Source of the DNA: Pedobacter sp. BAL39
GTDB lineage: Bacteria > Bacteroidota > Bacteroidia > Sphingobacteriales > Sphingobacteriaceae
Length of the DNA: 64,000 nucleotides
Assembly (NCBI RefSeq): GCF_000170795.1
Contig: NZ_ABCM01000004.1
Coordinates: forward strand, 1 to 64,000
Direction of reading: 5' to 3'
The translations under genes were made by a program, and so were the position numbers. The notes under the pieces were generated by a model, which was not told the origin of the DNA, searched no databases, and saw only the letters and a list, made by a program, of their open reading frames with translations. Position 1 is the stretch's first letter. The number at the start of each line of letters is the position of its first letter. This document shows, piece by piece, positions 42,453 to 50,676 of the stretch.

Positions 42453-42629
42453 ATGGAAAATCTTCAACATCAAAAAGCTGAGTTATCAAAATTAGATTCC
42501 TTCAATTCAGATCGCATCAAGAAAGCATGGAGTAAGCCAACTGTTGAAATAATTAATACGGGTGACATACAGAGCGGTGTAGACCCCATTGGTAGTGAGG
42601 CAGGTAGTGGGCCCGTATATGTAAGTTAA
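42453..42629 (+). CDS. Lasso-peptide precursor (A peptide, 58 aa)
   Basis: Starts MENLQHQKAELSKLDSFNSD and reads on to a YxxP-like leader motif WSKPTV (W26, P29, V31) that B1 proteins recognise. The C-terminal part is GDIQSGVDPIGSEAGSGPVY followed by VS. The best core starts at Gly42 with an 8-residue ring to Glu49 (GVDPIGSE, tail AGSGPVYVS). Alignment of W26 with the paeninodin leader would instead start at Ser41, giving a 9-residue ring to the same Glu49. Gly37-Asp44 is a third, less likely, option. The final Ser58 matches the kinase in the locus. The gene lies 971 bases downstream of B2, beyond the dead exporter, with its own promoter. Confidence 0.8.
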   Translation: MENLQHQKAELSKLDSFNSDRIKKAWSKPTVEIINTGDIQSGVDPIGSEAGSGPVYVS

Positions 42630-42823
42630 ATACAGAATTTATGAAGACCTTTAATACTGCATTAATATTCATATTGAACGGTGACCACTGATTATATGAT
42701 GATGTGCTATGTCTCTCTGTTCAGCAATAGCACAAATTTCCCTGAGTAGGTATATTGTATTTTAAAAGGTTCATTAGGCACACCTCTAAGTCAACATTCC
42801 ACCATTCTTTCCAGTCATCCAGG

Positions 42824-43110
42824 TCATGCTGCTGCAGGATGAAGTTTTTGTAAACGTGACTCAAGCACTTTCACAAGCAGTGCCTTAACTTTTAGCTGGC
42901 CTGATAAGATACGAGCATCTGGCTTTAAGAAATGTCCTATTGTGTCTTTAACCACGGGGAGTACATTTTCGACGGAGGGATCATTCCCAAAGATTTCGTA
43001 GATCAGTACATCTGCTTTTTGTTCCCGCTTGTCGTCAACTTTATTGCTTTTAATAAATTTGTGATTTCCATTGAAACAACAATGCCATATTTCACAAGAA
43101 TTTTCAAGTC
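42824..43110 (-). pseudogene. Relic of a PRMT-like methyltransferase
   Basis: On the minus strand a start-less frame reads VDDKREQKADVLIYEIFGND, then PSVENVLPVVKDTIGHFLKP, DARILSGQLKVKALLVKVLE and stops at 42824. KADVLIxEIFGND...FLKPDARI is the substrate-Glu region of protein-arginine-methyltransferase-like class I enzymes. Neighbouring frames contain more fragments but no SAM motif I. The rest of the 599-base gap (42630-43228) shows nothing else. Confidence 0.5.
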
Positions 43111-43228
43111 AATATTCCTGCCATACAAATAATCATAGTGGAGAATATCGATCAACAGCCCTAAAATTCAACAAGATGTAATGGCAATTTTCATAATACC
43201 TGATTTTTATGTACTTTAAATGTTATAA

Positions 43229-44197
43229 ATGAACAGTGTGATTCTAGAGCAATCGACCAATACCTTAATATTCAGACCAACTGACTACAAAACCATTTAT
43301 GAGGAGCTGCACGCACTTCATGATCTGTATGCTTCACATAGCGGCGTTTCAGCAAGTAGTGTTATTGATCAGGATATGTGGCTCCCATCGGGTAACGCGG
43401 TTTCTCCGGTTAAAGCAGCACACTGCCTGTTAGAAATCCAACGTACAGCAGTATTCATTCGTGGTATAAACAAGGCAATACTTTCACTACAGGCATCATT
43501 TCCGGGACAGCGTATACATATCTTGTATGCAGGCTGTGGACCATATGCAACATTGCTTACACCATTTACATCACGTTTTACGAAGGATCAACTCACATTT
43601 CATTTACTGGACGTCAATGAACACTCATTAAACGCCGCAAAAAAGCTGTATAAAGGTTTAGAAATAGAGGAATATGTAGCTGAATGGATTTGCGGAGATG
43701 CGACGACGTACAGGTTACCCGATGATGTAACTATACACCTGGCTATTTCTGAAACTATGTTGAATGCGCTGCGAAAAGAACCACAGGTAGAGATCATGTT
43801 GAATCTGGTACCACAGTTAGATAAAAAAGCTCTTTTTATACCGAGTGATATAACAGTGACTGCGGAATTACTTGATAGCTACAAGGAGACATACAGGTAT
43901 CTTGAACCCGAGAAGACGCCAGACAGGCTAAACCTGGGCACTCTTTATTCGATTGGGCGGGAACAATGTGAACCTCATAGTCAGGTTACGATAGAAATTC
44001 CACAGCAAATTGAGAACTTCAAACAACTAAACTTACTCACTACTATTACAACATTTGCTGATGAGCAGTTACAAACATACGAATGTAGTTTAAATATGCC
44101 TGTAAGAATAGCAGATGTAACCGGATATGAAGGACGGAAAATCACATTCGATTATGAACGCGGAGCTAAACCAGGGTTTAAGTATGAATGGATATAA
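43229..44197 (+). CDS. Class I SAM-dependent methyltransferase
   Basis: 322 residues. Motif I is HILYAGCGPYATLLTPF (near residue 98), motif II FHLLDVNEHSLNAAKKL, then EWICGDATTYRLPDDVTIHL and AISETMLNALRKEPQVEIML, where the S-E-T may correspond to the double-E loop of PRMT-like enzymes. The C-terminal beta region is of substrate-binding type. It has its own promoter region and is convergent with the formyltransferase/tail-collar operon. It may belong functionally to that operon or to the lasso locus. The target is unknown. Confidence 0.75.
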   Translation: MNSVILEQSTNTLIFRPTDYKTIYEELHALHDLYASHSGVSASSVIDQDMWLPSGNAVSPVKAAHCLLEIQRTAVFIRGINKAILSLQASFPGQRIHILYAGCGPYATLLTPFTSRFTKDQLTFHLLDVNEHSLNAAKKLYKGLEIEEYVAEWICGDATTYRLPDDVTIHLAISETMLNALRKEPQVEIMLNLVPQLDKKALFIPSDITVTAELLDSYKETYRYLEPEKTPDRLNLGTLYSIGREQCEPHSQVTIEIPQQIENFKQLNLLTTITTFADEQLQTYECSLNMPVRIADVTGYEGRKITFDYERGAKPGFKYEWI

Positions 44198-44476
44198 CAA
44201 TACGCTCCTTATCCCCTCTAACAACCCCACTTTTTACATCAATTATTTCACCCGCAGCCGCTATCCATTATTTTTCTCAGCCTGGGAATTATCAGATAAA
44301 TCTGATGATGGATGTAAATTTGGGATTTCCATAATACGTTGGCTTAAACAATGAAGGTCAAAGTAAAATAAATGAACACAATTCAAAATTGGAAAAAACA
44401 GACCAATTTAAAGACATACGCTTATAAAATACACTGACAAGTCTTGGCTATTAAGCATTGTAACTCCTTTGGGCTT

Positions 44477-45394
44477 TTAGCCAAAATTCTCTCCATTAAC
44501 TAACCCGACGGTTTTTACGAAATATGCTGGCAGGAATGCATTGTTAAAAAATAGCGTGTTCACATTAATGATTTTAGCATCACGGCAATATATATTTATA
44601 CATTGTTGATCTGATACAATTGTGCCTGCAGGCAATTGCCTTGCATCAGTATCACCAATAATTACAGCATCCATAAGCTTCACTTCTTGTCCTTTAAAAA
44701 AACTCAATGCTCCTTTATTCCAGGGATTACAAGCCCGCACCAGGTTGCATATTTCGGAAGCATCCATCTCTTCCCAATTTATCAGTACATCCTTTAAACC
44801 AGGTCGATTTTGATACTCCATAACCATATTCGTCGTATCAATATAGGGCAAAGGCATTCGCTGCATTAATAAACGCAGTATAAAGAACACTCCTTCTACA
44901 CAAAGCTGACTAAGCAGATCATTTACAGATTGGTAATTGTAATGTGAAAGATTAGGACTCTCTTTCATCCAAACCACCGGGCCGTCATCGAATTTCTCTG
45001 ACAACCGATGAATTGTAAGCCCCACACTATTGATTCCCTTTTTCAGTTGCCAAAAAACAGGCACAGGACCTCTGAAACCAGGTAAGGGTCCAAAATGAAT
45101 ATTAAACAACAGTGTGGTGTTATTCTTTAAACGATCCAGCCTGATCAACCAGGAATAGCCTAATATAAAACATACATCATAATTACCTTTTTTAAGCCAC
45201 TGGTAAACATCTTGCTCCGTATTTTTTTCTTCGGTAAAAGATATATTGGTTTGTTGAACAAATGCTGCTACTCTTTGATTGACAAATTGGTCGGGTGATG
45301 GGCTAAAAAACACATACACCTGCAGCCCCTGAGCTGCAAGTGTATAAGTAAAGGGTATAAAAGAGTCTGTATTTGAAATAATGCCTATACGCAT
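44477..45394 (-). CDS. Formyltransferase-family protein
   Basis: 305 residues resembling the methionyl-tRNA formyltransferase / sugar N-formyltransferase fold. The catalytic core is NIHFGPLPGFRGPVPVFWQL (Asn-x-His) with TIHRLSEKFDDGPVVWMKE providing the Asp. The N-terminus MRIGIISNTDSFIPFTYTLA is the Rossmann start. The C-terminal domain (VRACNPWNKGALSFFKGQEV) is Fmt-like. It is the last gene of an operon after three tail-collar proteins (16-base gap). It should transfer a formyl group from N10-formyl-tetrahydrofolate to an amine; the acceptor is unknown. Confidence 0.8.
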   Translation of the reverse strand: MRIGIISNTDSFIPFTYTLAAQGLQVYVFFSPSPDQFVNQRVAAFVQQTNISFTEEKNTEQDVYQWLKKGNYDVCFILGYSWLIRLDRLKNNTTLLFNIHFGPLPGFRGPVPVFWQLKKGINSVGLTIHRLSEKFDDGPVVWMKESPNLSHYNYQSVNDLLSQLCVEGVFFILRLLMQRMPLPYIDTTNMVMEYQNRPGLKDVLINWEEMDASEICNLVRACNPWNKGALSFFKGQEVKLMDAVIIGDTDARQLPAGTIVSDQQCINIYCRDAKIINVNTLFFNNAFLPAYFVKTVGLVNGENFG

Positions 45395-45409
45395 GTATAA
45401 TATTAACTA

Positions 45410-45961
45410 TTAAGGCCGTACAGGATAAAGCCCATTTATACAAATAATATAATTGAGAGCCAGAAAAGGCATAATATTGGCATGTGCCTGAGAACCTCCG
45501 GTATTAGAGAGCACCTGTGTATCTAACGCTCTCACCGATGCTCCGGTAGCATTGCCAGGTACATATCCTACTCCTGCCCCCGCCGACGAATTTACCACTC
45601 CTAAGTAGGATGTGTTGCTAGGAGCATTAACACTAGCCGGACTAGTTACTGTACTTACGGTAAGATTATGATTATGTGCAGGTAATTGTGCTTCAGTAAG
45701 AGCAACGGTTTCTGCCCCTCCAACACTACCTAATATCCGCGAAGTTAGCCCTGTACCTAATCCCTGGCCAACAGTCAATCTGCCTCTTAAGTCAGGTACC
45801 TTAAAATCTGTTGGCCCATTACTTCCATAAGTACTTCCGATTAAAGAGTATAGAGCTTCATTGCCCTGAACCGTTAAAGTCGCGCCATTACACATCATCC
45901 AGTCTACAGGGGCATAAGTTCCTGCAAAGGCTCTGATTTCGCCTAAATAATAGTCTGCCAT
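45410..45961 (-). CDS. Phage-tail-collar (MdpB-like) protein 3
   Basis: 183 residues, no signal peptide. The N-terminal collar domain is MADYYLGEIRAFAGTYAPVD, then WMMCNGATL, LYSLIGSTYGSNGPTDFKVP and DLRGRLTVGQG. The Ser/Thr/Gly-rich middle contains LPAHNHNL, and the C-terminus is LNYIICINGLYPVRP. Third of three paralogues, 31 bases after the second. Confidence 0.9.
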   Translation of the reverse strand: MADYYLGEIRAFAGTYAPVDWMMCNGATLTVQGNEALYSLIGSTYGSNGPTDFKVPDLRGRLTVGQGLGTGLTSRILGSVGGAETVALTEAQLPAHNHNLTVSTVTSPASVNAPSNTSYLGVVNSSAGAGVGYVPGNATGASVRALDTQVLSNTGGSQAHANIMPFLALNYIICINGLYPVRP

Positions 45962-45991
45962 ATTTTTTAGATTAAAATTATAAATGAATTA

Positions 45992-46528
45992 TTATGGTCT
46001 TGGTGGATATAATCCAAGAACAGCGATACAAAAATTAATTGTTTGAAAAGGCTGCATGTTACTATGTGGTGATCCCGCTCCGGTATTTCCAACTGTGTCC
46101 GGATTTAAAGTAGTTGTAGCACCCGCACTGGTATTATAGATATTAACCTGTGTTGAACCACCATTTGGGATTGCCAGGATGCCTCCTGCTAATCCTACTG
46201 ATCCCAAAGCATTTTTTGCAGACACATAATGGTTATGCGGAGGCATTGTAGCCGTTTCAAGAGCCACTGTTTCCGAGCCACCATTGTTTCCTATAGTATA
46301 GGTATACGCTGGACTTGCTCCCCTGACCCCCGTTCCTACAGGTACACGTCCTCTTAAATCAGGTAAAGCAAAGGTAGTTGTACCATTGCCTCCAAATCTA
46401 GTGCCGAGTAAAGAATATAATGCTTGATTCTGGCTTAGAGGTAATAAACTTCCATCACAAAGTGCCCAGCCTTCTGGTGCATAACTACAAGCAAACGCTC
46501 TGATCTCACCTAAAAAATTGTCTGTCAT
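45992..46528 (-). CDS. Phage-tail-collar (MdpB-like) protein 2
   Basis: 178 residues from the ATG at 46528 (MTDNFLGEIRAFACSYAPEG), chosen because the paralogues start at the same point and the longer frame runs into protein 1. Collar motifs are LYSLLGTRFGGNGTTTFALP, DLRGRVPVGTG and MPPHNHYV. The C-terminus is NFCIAVLGLYPPRP. Middle gene of the operon, 35 bases after protein 1. Confidence 0.9.
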   Translation of the reverse strand: MTDNFLGEIRAFACSYAPEGWALCDGSLLPLSQNQALYSLLGTRFGGNGTTTFALPDLRGRVPVGTGVRGASPAYTYTIGNNGGSETVALETATMPPHNHYVSAKNALGSVGLAGGILAIPNGGSTQVNIYNTSAGATTTLNPDTVGNTGAGSPHSNMQPFQTINFCIAVLGLYPPRP

Positions 46529-46562
46529 TTCGAATTTTATATTTAATTTCCAAATTAGTTTG

Positions 46563-47120
46563 TTAAGGTCTGCTTGGATAATATCCATTAAAGCAGATGG
46601 CGTAAGTTACTGCAAGATAAGGTTGCCTGTTTTCATGAGCACCACCTCCTCCTGTCTGCGTAACTGACGAAGGATTTAACAGGGTATCAGGAGTACCAGG
46701 AGGAACATATCCACTTGCGGAAGTAAACGTTGTCGCACCCGCCCCTCCATAACCAAAATTTGTTAAATAGGAAGTGTTACCTGCAGTATTTGTCCTGAAT
46801 CCAGTAGCCCCTATTGCACCATTAAAGACATGGTCATGGTTTGGAATCTGGTTTACTGTCAGCCCAGCTTTTTCAGTACCTCCGGTTTGTGCAAGTGTAT
46901 AAGCACTTGTAGTTGGACCTTGCCCTGCACCAATGATTGCTTCTCCCTGGAGATTAGGAACTTTAAAATTTTGCCCCAGCGTTCCTCCATAAACAGTACC
47001 AATCACAGAATAGAGTGCCTGGTACTGAGCCAAAGGGTAAGTCGCACCATTACAGGCAAGCCAGCCATCGGGTATCCAATCGAAAGCAAAAGGTCTTACT
47101 TCACCAATAAATGCATCCAT
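46563..47120 (-). CDS. Phage-tail-collar (MdpB-like) protein 1
   Basis: 185 residues starting MDAFIGEVRPFAFDWIPDGW. It has LYSVIGTVYGGTLGQNFKVP, NLQGEAIIGAG and IPNHDHVFNG, and ends YAICFNGYYPSRP. The three paralogues share the YPxRP terminus. Collar-domain proteins form the tip or fibre part of phage tails and tail-like particles, but no other tail gene (sheath, tube, baseplate) is present. The three may be a free-standing secreted or surface set, perhaps modified by the formyltransferase of the same operon. Confidence 0.9.
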   Translation of the reverse strand: MDAFIGEVRPFAFDWIPDGWLACNGATYPLAQYQALYSVIGTVYGGTLGQNFKVPNLQGEAIIGAGQGPTTSAYTLAQTGGTEKAGLTVNQIPNHDHVFNGAIGATGFRTNTAGNTSYLTNFGYGGAGATTFTSASGYVPPGTPDTLLNPSSVTQTGGGGAHENRQPYLAVTYAICFNGYYPSRP

Positions 47121-47659
47121 AAATGATAAGATTAAATTAAAAATGATTGTTAATTTTTTTGAAATTATATAAATATCTAGAGTAATTTATAATGTATAGT
47201 TTTAAAATCCAAGCATTTGTTTATAAAAAAATATTTTTTTTATTAGCACAGAGAGTTAACTAATTATATGAATAGTTCTGGCTTTAACCAAAATAGCTAT
47301 AAAATGACACTAAATCGATTTTGTAACATAGTTTTAAGCAGATTGTATTATTCGCCGTTAAGAAAATCTTTAGGAAGATAAATATCCTATCAGGTTAATC
47401 AAATTCTGGTTTTTGGAAATTATTCTGGATTCCGACGAATTGAATCATATTCTTTCCTGATCAGGGAGTTACCCAGTGTATTTGCAACAATTGATAACAA
47501 AAAATATACTCATCTGTCCAACAGCAGCCCGATCAAAACAGTGTCAAAAATGCCGTTCACTTGAGTAACTTTTTGATTTCTTTATTCAGAATTGGGATTA
47601 TTTATATGTTTATTTGTAATTAGATTCTAAAGCATTACTAAACCGATTAATCCTTTTTT
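47121..47659. other. AT-rich intergenic region
   Basis: 539 bases between the divergent tail-collar operon and the TMEM220-like gene. Very AT-rich near 47150-47250, with a CCTGATCAGG palindrome near 47457. No ORF with coding character and no clear TAnnTTTG pair were seen. Confidence 0.6.
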
Positions 47660-48031
47660 ATGCTACTCAGCATTCTTAACGTTATTTTTTGCATTTCATT
47701 TATTGGCTTCGCTTATGTAAACCTGAATGATGATGACTCCTGGCTATGGGTACCAATTTATATGGTGGCAGCCATTTGCTGCGGGTTGGTTGTTTTCGGA
47801 CTTTATTATCCGTTAATATACCTTGGAGCCATTGCCTTTTACCTGATCTACGCAGTAATTCTGTTTTTTGCGGAAGATGGTGTAAAAGACTGGATTGTAA
47901 AATACAGGCGTCCAAGCCTGGTGGAGAGTATGCAGGCTACGAAACCATACATTGAAAAGGCAAGGGAATTCTTCGGCTTGCTGATTATCAGTGCTGCTTT
48001 GGCCATTAACTATTTTGTCGCAGTCAATTAA
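47660..48031 (+). CDS. TMEM220-family small membrane protein
   Basis: 123 residues with four predicted transmembrane helices: MLLSILNVIFCISFIGFAYV, DSWLWVPIYMVAAICCGLVV, YPLIYLGAIAFYLIYAVILF and EFFGLLIISAALAINYFVAV. The N-terminal YVNLNDDDSWLW is typical of the transmembrane-220 family. It lies 10 bases upstream of eboA and is probably co-transcribed with the ebo operon. No enzymatic motif. Confidence 0.75.
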   Translation: MLLSILNVIFCISFIGFAYVNLNDDDSWLWVPIYMVAAICCGLVVFGLYYPLIYLGAIAFYLIYAVILFFAEDGVKDWIVKYRRPSLVESMQATKPYIEKAREFFGLLIISAALAINYFVAVN

Positions 48032-48041
48032 ATTTGATCTC

Positions 48042-48740
48042 ATGCATTTAACGGATCCTCACACCACCAGAACAATTGATGGGCTCTTTACGAGCATCAT
48101 CCACAGGCACCTTTCGGAACAGGCTGAAGCCTGGCTTCAGGCAAAAGCCACGGCAGTAAAGACGGAGCAGGGCAGCATGCAACTCAACATGGCCTTTGCA
48201 CAGCTGCCGAGGATGACCACAAAGGCCGCTTTACAGCTGAAAGCCGAAGAGGTCCAGGAGATAGATGCGCTGATGCCGGGGCTATCGGTGACGACGTGGA
48301 GCATCGACCAGCTATCGCGCGTATGGCTGCTGATGCAGGTCCCCGATGCGGATCAGGACAGCTACCTTAAAAAGATCAATGGCCTTTTTATCGCCGCAGA
48401 GATGAATGAACTGGTGGCATTGTATGCGGCACTTCCGCTGTTAAGTTACTCCCAGGAATGGGCATTCCGTTGTACTGAGGGCATCAGGAGTAACATCGGA
48501 ACGGTACTGGAGGCCATCATGTACCACAACCCATACCCATTCCGGTATCTTCCGGAAACGGCATGGAATCAATTGGTGCTGAAAGCATTTTTTACAGAAA
48601 AAGACGTTGAATTGATATACGGGCTGATGGAAAGAAACAATAAGGCGCTGCAACAGACGCTGAAAGACTATGTGGAAGAGCGTGATGCCGCAGGGCGCAC
48701 CATCAACCCATGGATCCATCGACTGATTAAAGGACAATAA
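48042..48740 (+). CDS. eboA: EboA-domain protein
   Basis: 232 residues from the ATG at 48042 (MHLTDPHTTRTIDGLFTSII). The helical EboA domain includes RMTTKAALQLKAEEVQEIDA, WSIDQLSRVWLLMQVPDADQ, YSQEWAFRCTEGIRSNIGTV and EAIMYHNPYPFRYLPETAWN. It is the first gene of the canonical eboABCDEF order. Ebo operons occur in cyanobacteria (scytonemin export or precursor traffic), Pseudomonas, Bacteroidota and algal plastids. EboA has no known biochemical activity. Confidence 0.85.
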   Translation: MHLTDPHTTRTIDGLFTSIIHRHLSEQAEAWLQAKATAVKTEQGSMQLNMAFAQLPRMTTKAALQLKAEEVQEIDALMPGLSVTTWSIDQLSRVWLLMQVPDADQDSYLKKINGLFIAAEMNELVALYAALPLLSYSQEWAFRCTEGIRSNIGTVLEAIMYHNPYPFRYLPETAWNQLVLKAFFTEKDVELIYGLMERNNKALQQTLKDYVEERDAAGRTINPWIHRLIKGQ

Positions 48741-48752
48741 AATATTTTAAAC

Positions 48753-49739
48753 ATGTGTTGTAACGAGAATTTTAACGACAGGAACCAGGAAGAGAAAGTA
48801 CAGACCACACTGCACCTGGAAGAGATCAGCGGGATGAAGTTTTTCGATCCTCATGTACACATGACCTCACGCACTACGGACGACTACCAGGCGATGGCAG
48901 ATGCAGGCATTGTTGCCCTGATTGAGCCTGCCTTTTGGTTAGGTCAGCCACGGACAGGCGTAGACAGCTTCACAGATTACTACAGCAGTCTGATCGGATG
49001 GGAGCGTTTCCGTTCTTCACAATTCGGCATCAAACATTACTGCACCATAGGCCTCAACTCGCGCGAGGCCAACAACGAAGCGCTGGCGGAGCAGGTGATG
49101 GAGCTCCTTCCTCATTTCATCTTCAAGGATGGGGTAGTTGGCATCGGCGAGATTGGCTTTGACGATCAGACGGCGGCAGAGGATAAATATTTCCGCCTGC
49201 AGCTGGAGCTGGCAAAAGAAGCATCCTTGCCGGTGCAGGTACATACTCCACACCGGGACAAGAAGAAAGGTACACAACGGAGTATGGACATTGCCATAGA
49301 ACATGGCCTCTCCCCATACAGCGTCATCATCGATCATAACAATGAGGAAACAGTGAAAGAAGTACTCGACCGTGGTTTCTGGGCTGCTTTTACGATCTAT
49401 CCTTTTACAAAAATGGGCAACGAACGTATGGTGGAGGTCGTGAGACAATATGGTTCCGAGCGCATCATGATCAACTCTGCGGCCGACTGGGGCATCAGCG
49501 ATCCATTGGCGGTACCAAAGACTGCTGCACTGATGAAAAGATCAGGCATCAGCATGGAGGACATCGAGCTGGTGAGCTACCGCAATGCCATTACTGCTTT
49601 TGCACAAAGTGGCCAGGTTGATGAGGAGGATTTTCTCAGGGTAAAAAATATCGACCAGAGTCAGAAGTTCCAGAGCAACTCGATCCTTCGCGGGGGGCAG
49701 CAGCCGAGGGTAGACAAAAACTCTATCATTATCTCCTAA
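48753..49739 (+). CDS. eboB: EboB, TatD-like metal-dependent hydrolase
   Basis: 328 residues. Amidohydrolase/TatD metal ligands are visible: FFDPHVHM (His-x-His), GIGEIGFDD (Glu), PVQVHTPH (His), IDHNNEETVKEV (His) and INSAADWGISDP (Asp). The N-terminus MCCNENFNDRNQEE is a short extension. Second gene of the ebo operon, 12 bases after eboA. The substrate is unknown. Confidence 0.88.
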   Translation: MCCNENFNDRNQEEKVQTTLHLEEISGMKFFDPHVHMTSRTTDDYQAMADAGIVALIEPAFWLGQPRTGVDSFTDYYSSLIGWERFRSSQFGIKHYCTIGLNSREANNEALAEQVMELLPHFIFKDGVVGIGEIGFDDQTAAEDKYFRLQLELAKEASLPVQVHTPHRDKKKGTQRSMDIAIEHGLSPYSVIIDHNNEETVKEVLDRGFWAAFTIYPFTKMGNERMVEVVRQYGSERIMINSAADWGISDPLAVPKTAALMKRSGISMEDIELVSYRNAITAFAQSGQVDEEDFLRVKNIDQSQKFQSNSILRGGQQPRVDKNSIIIS

Positions 49740-49742
49740 AAA

Positions 49743-50636
49743 TTGGAAAAGAGACTGGCCTATATTAGAATGATGCGTCCTGCAAATGTGGTGACCTCCG
49801 TTGCAGATGTGCTTGCAGGCATTGCCATATCCGGCTATTTCCTTTCTCCGGTGATGAGCATGGCTTATATTGATCCGGTGCTCCTGCTCTGTCTGTCGAC
49901 CATCGGCTTATACTCCGGTGGGATCATCTTCAATGATGTTTTCGACTTCGAGCTGGACAAGCTGGAACGGCCGGAGCGTGCACTGCCGAGTGGCATCGTC
50001 AGCATCAGGGAAGCCACCATTTTTGGAGCAATCTGCTTTGCCGTAGGCATCATCGCCGCTGCATTTGTGAATACCACTTCACTCAGTATGGCTCTGCTGG
50101 TGATGATTGCCGCACTAACCTATGACAAATGGGGCAAACACCTATCGCTGATAGGCCCTGTGAATATGGGCCTTTGTCGCGGGTTAAACCTGCTGCTGGG
50201 CGTCACCATCATCTCCACTGTTCCTGAAGGCTGGTGGCTGATTATTGCCGTTATTCCCATCATTTATATTGCTTCTATCACGATGATCAGCAGAGGCGAA
50301 GTACATGGCGGCAGCAAAAAGATGCTTTACTTTGCGGCATTGCTGTACATCCTTGTGGTGACCTTTATCCTTTTCATTGCACACAATAAGGGGCATTTCC
50401 TGCTGACCCTTGTTTTTGTTGTCCCCTTTTACTGGATGATCTTTACACCTTTATTCAAAGCGATGGAAGATCCCGTAGGGAAAAACATAGGCAAGGCTGT
50501 AAAGGCAGGTGTTATTGCCCTGATCCTGCTCAACGCCGCATGGGCCAGCGCCTTCGGCATCTGGTACATTGCCCTCGTTATTGCGCTCCTGTTACCATTA
50601 TCCATATGGCTAAGTAAAACTTTTGCCGTCACCTAA
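49743..50636 (+). CDS. eboC: EboC, UbiA-like prenyltransferase
   Basis: 297 residues. The Asp-rich NDVFDFELDKLERPERALPS is the UbiA prenyl-diphosphate motif. YDKWGKHLSLIGPVNMGLCR and GLNLLLGVTIISTVPEGWWL form the second part of the active site. Eight or nine transmembrane helices. The start used is TTG at 49743, 3 bases after the eboB stop; the ATG at 49770 (MMRPANVVTS) is an alternative. It probably prenylates a polar acceptor at the inner membrane. Confidence 0.88.
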   Translation: MEKRLAYIRMMRPANVVTSVADVLAGIAISGYFLSPVMSMAYIDPVLLLCLSTIGLYSGGIIFNDVFDFELDKLERPERALPSGIVSIREATIFGAICFAVGIIAAAFVNTTSLSMALLVMIAALTYDKWGKHLSLIGPVNMGLCRGLNLLLGVTIISTVPEGWWLIIAVIPIIYIASITMISRGEVHGGSKKMLYFAALLYILVVTFILFIAHNKGHFLLTLVFVVPFYWMIFTPLFKAMEDPVGKNIGKAVKAGVIALILLNAAWASAFGIWYIALVIALLLPLSIWLSKTFAVT

Positions 50637-50676
50637 AACCCGTCATCCGGTTTCAAACAGATGAGGAATTTCAATT

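Noticed and set aside
42561..42626. Alternative lasso core starting at Gly37 with ring to Asp44
   Set aside because: It leaves only 7 residues between the YxxP-like Pro29 and the core; the distance in known precursors fits Ser41 or Gly42 better. Kept only as a fallback.
42932..43132. 66-codon plus-strand frame in the gap after the lasso precursor
   Set aside because: No recognisable motif; the minus strand of the same stretch shows PRMT-like methyltransferase remains instead.
44127..44354. 75-codon frame overlapping the end of the methyltransferase
   Set aside because: Mostly an alternative frame of the methyltransferase 3' end; the remainder has no conserved features.
45410..47120. Prophage remnant suggested by three tail-collar proteins
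   Set aside because: No integrase, capsid, terminase, tail tube, lysis gene or attachment repeat is seen near them; collar-domain proteins also occur as free-standing bacterial genes.
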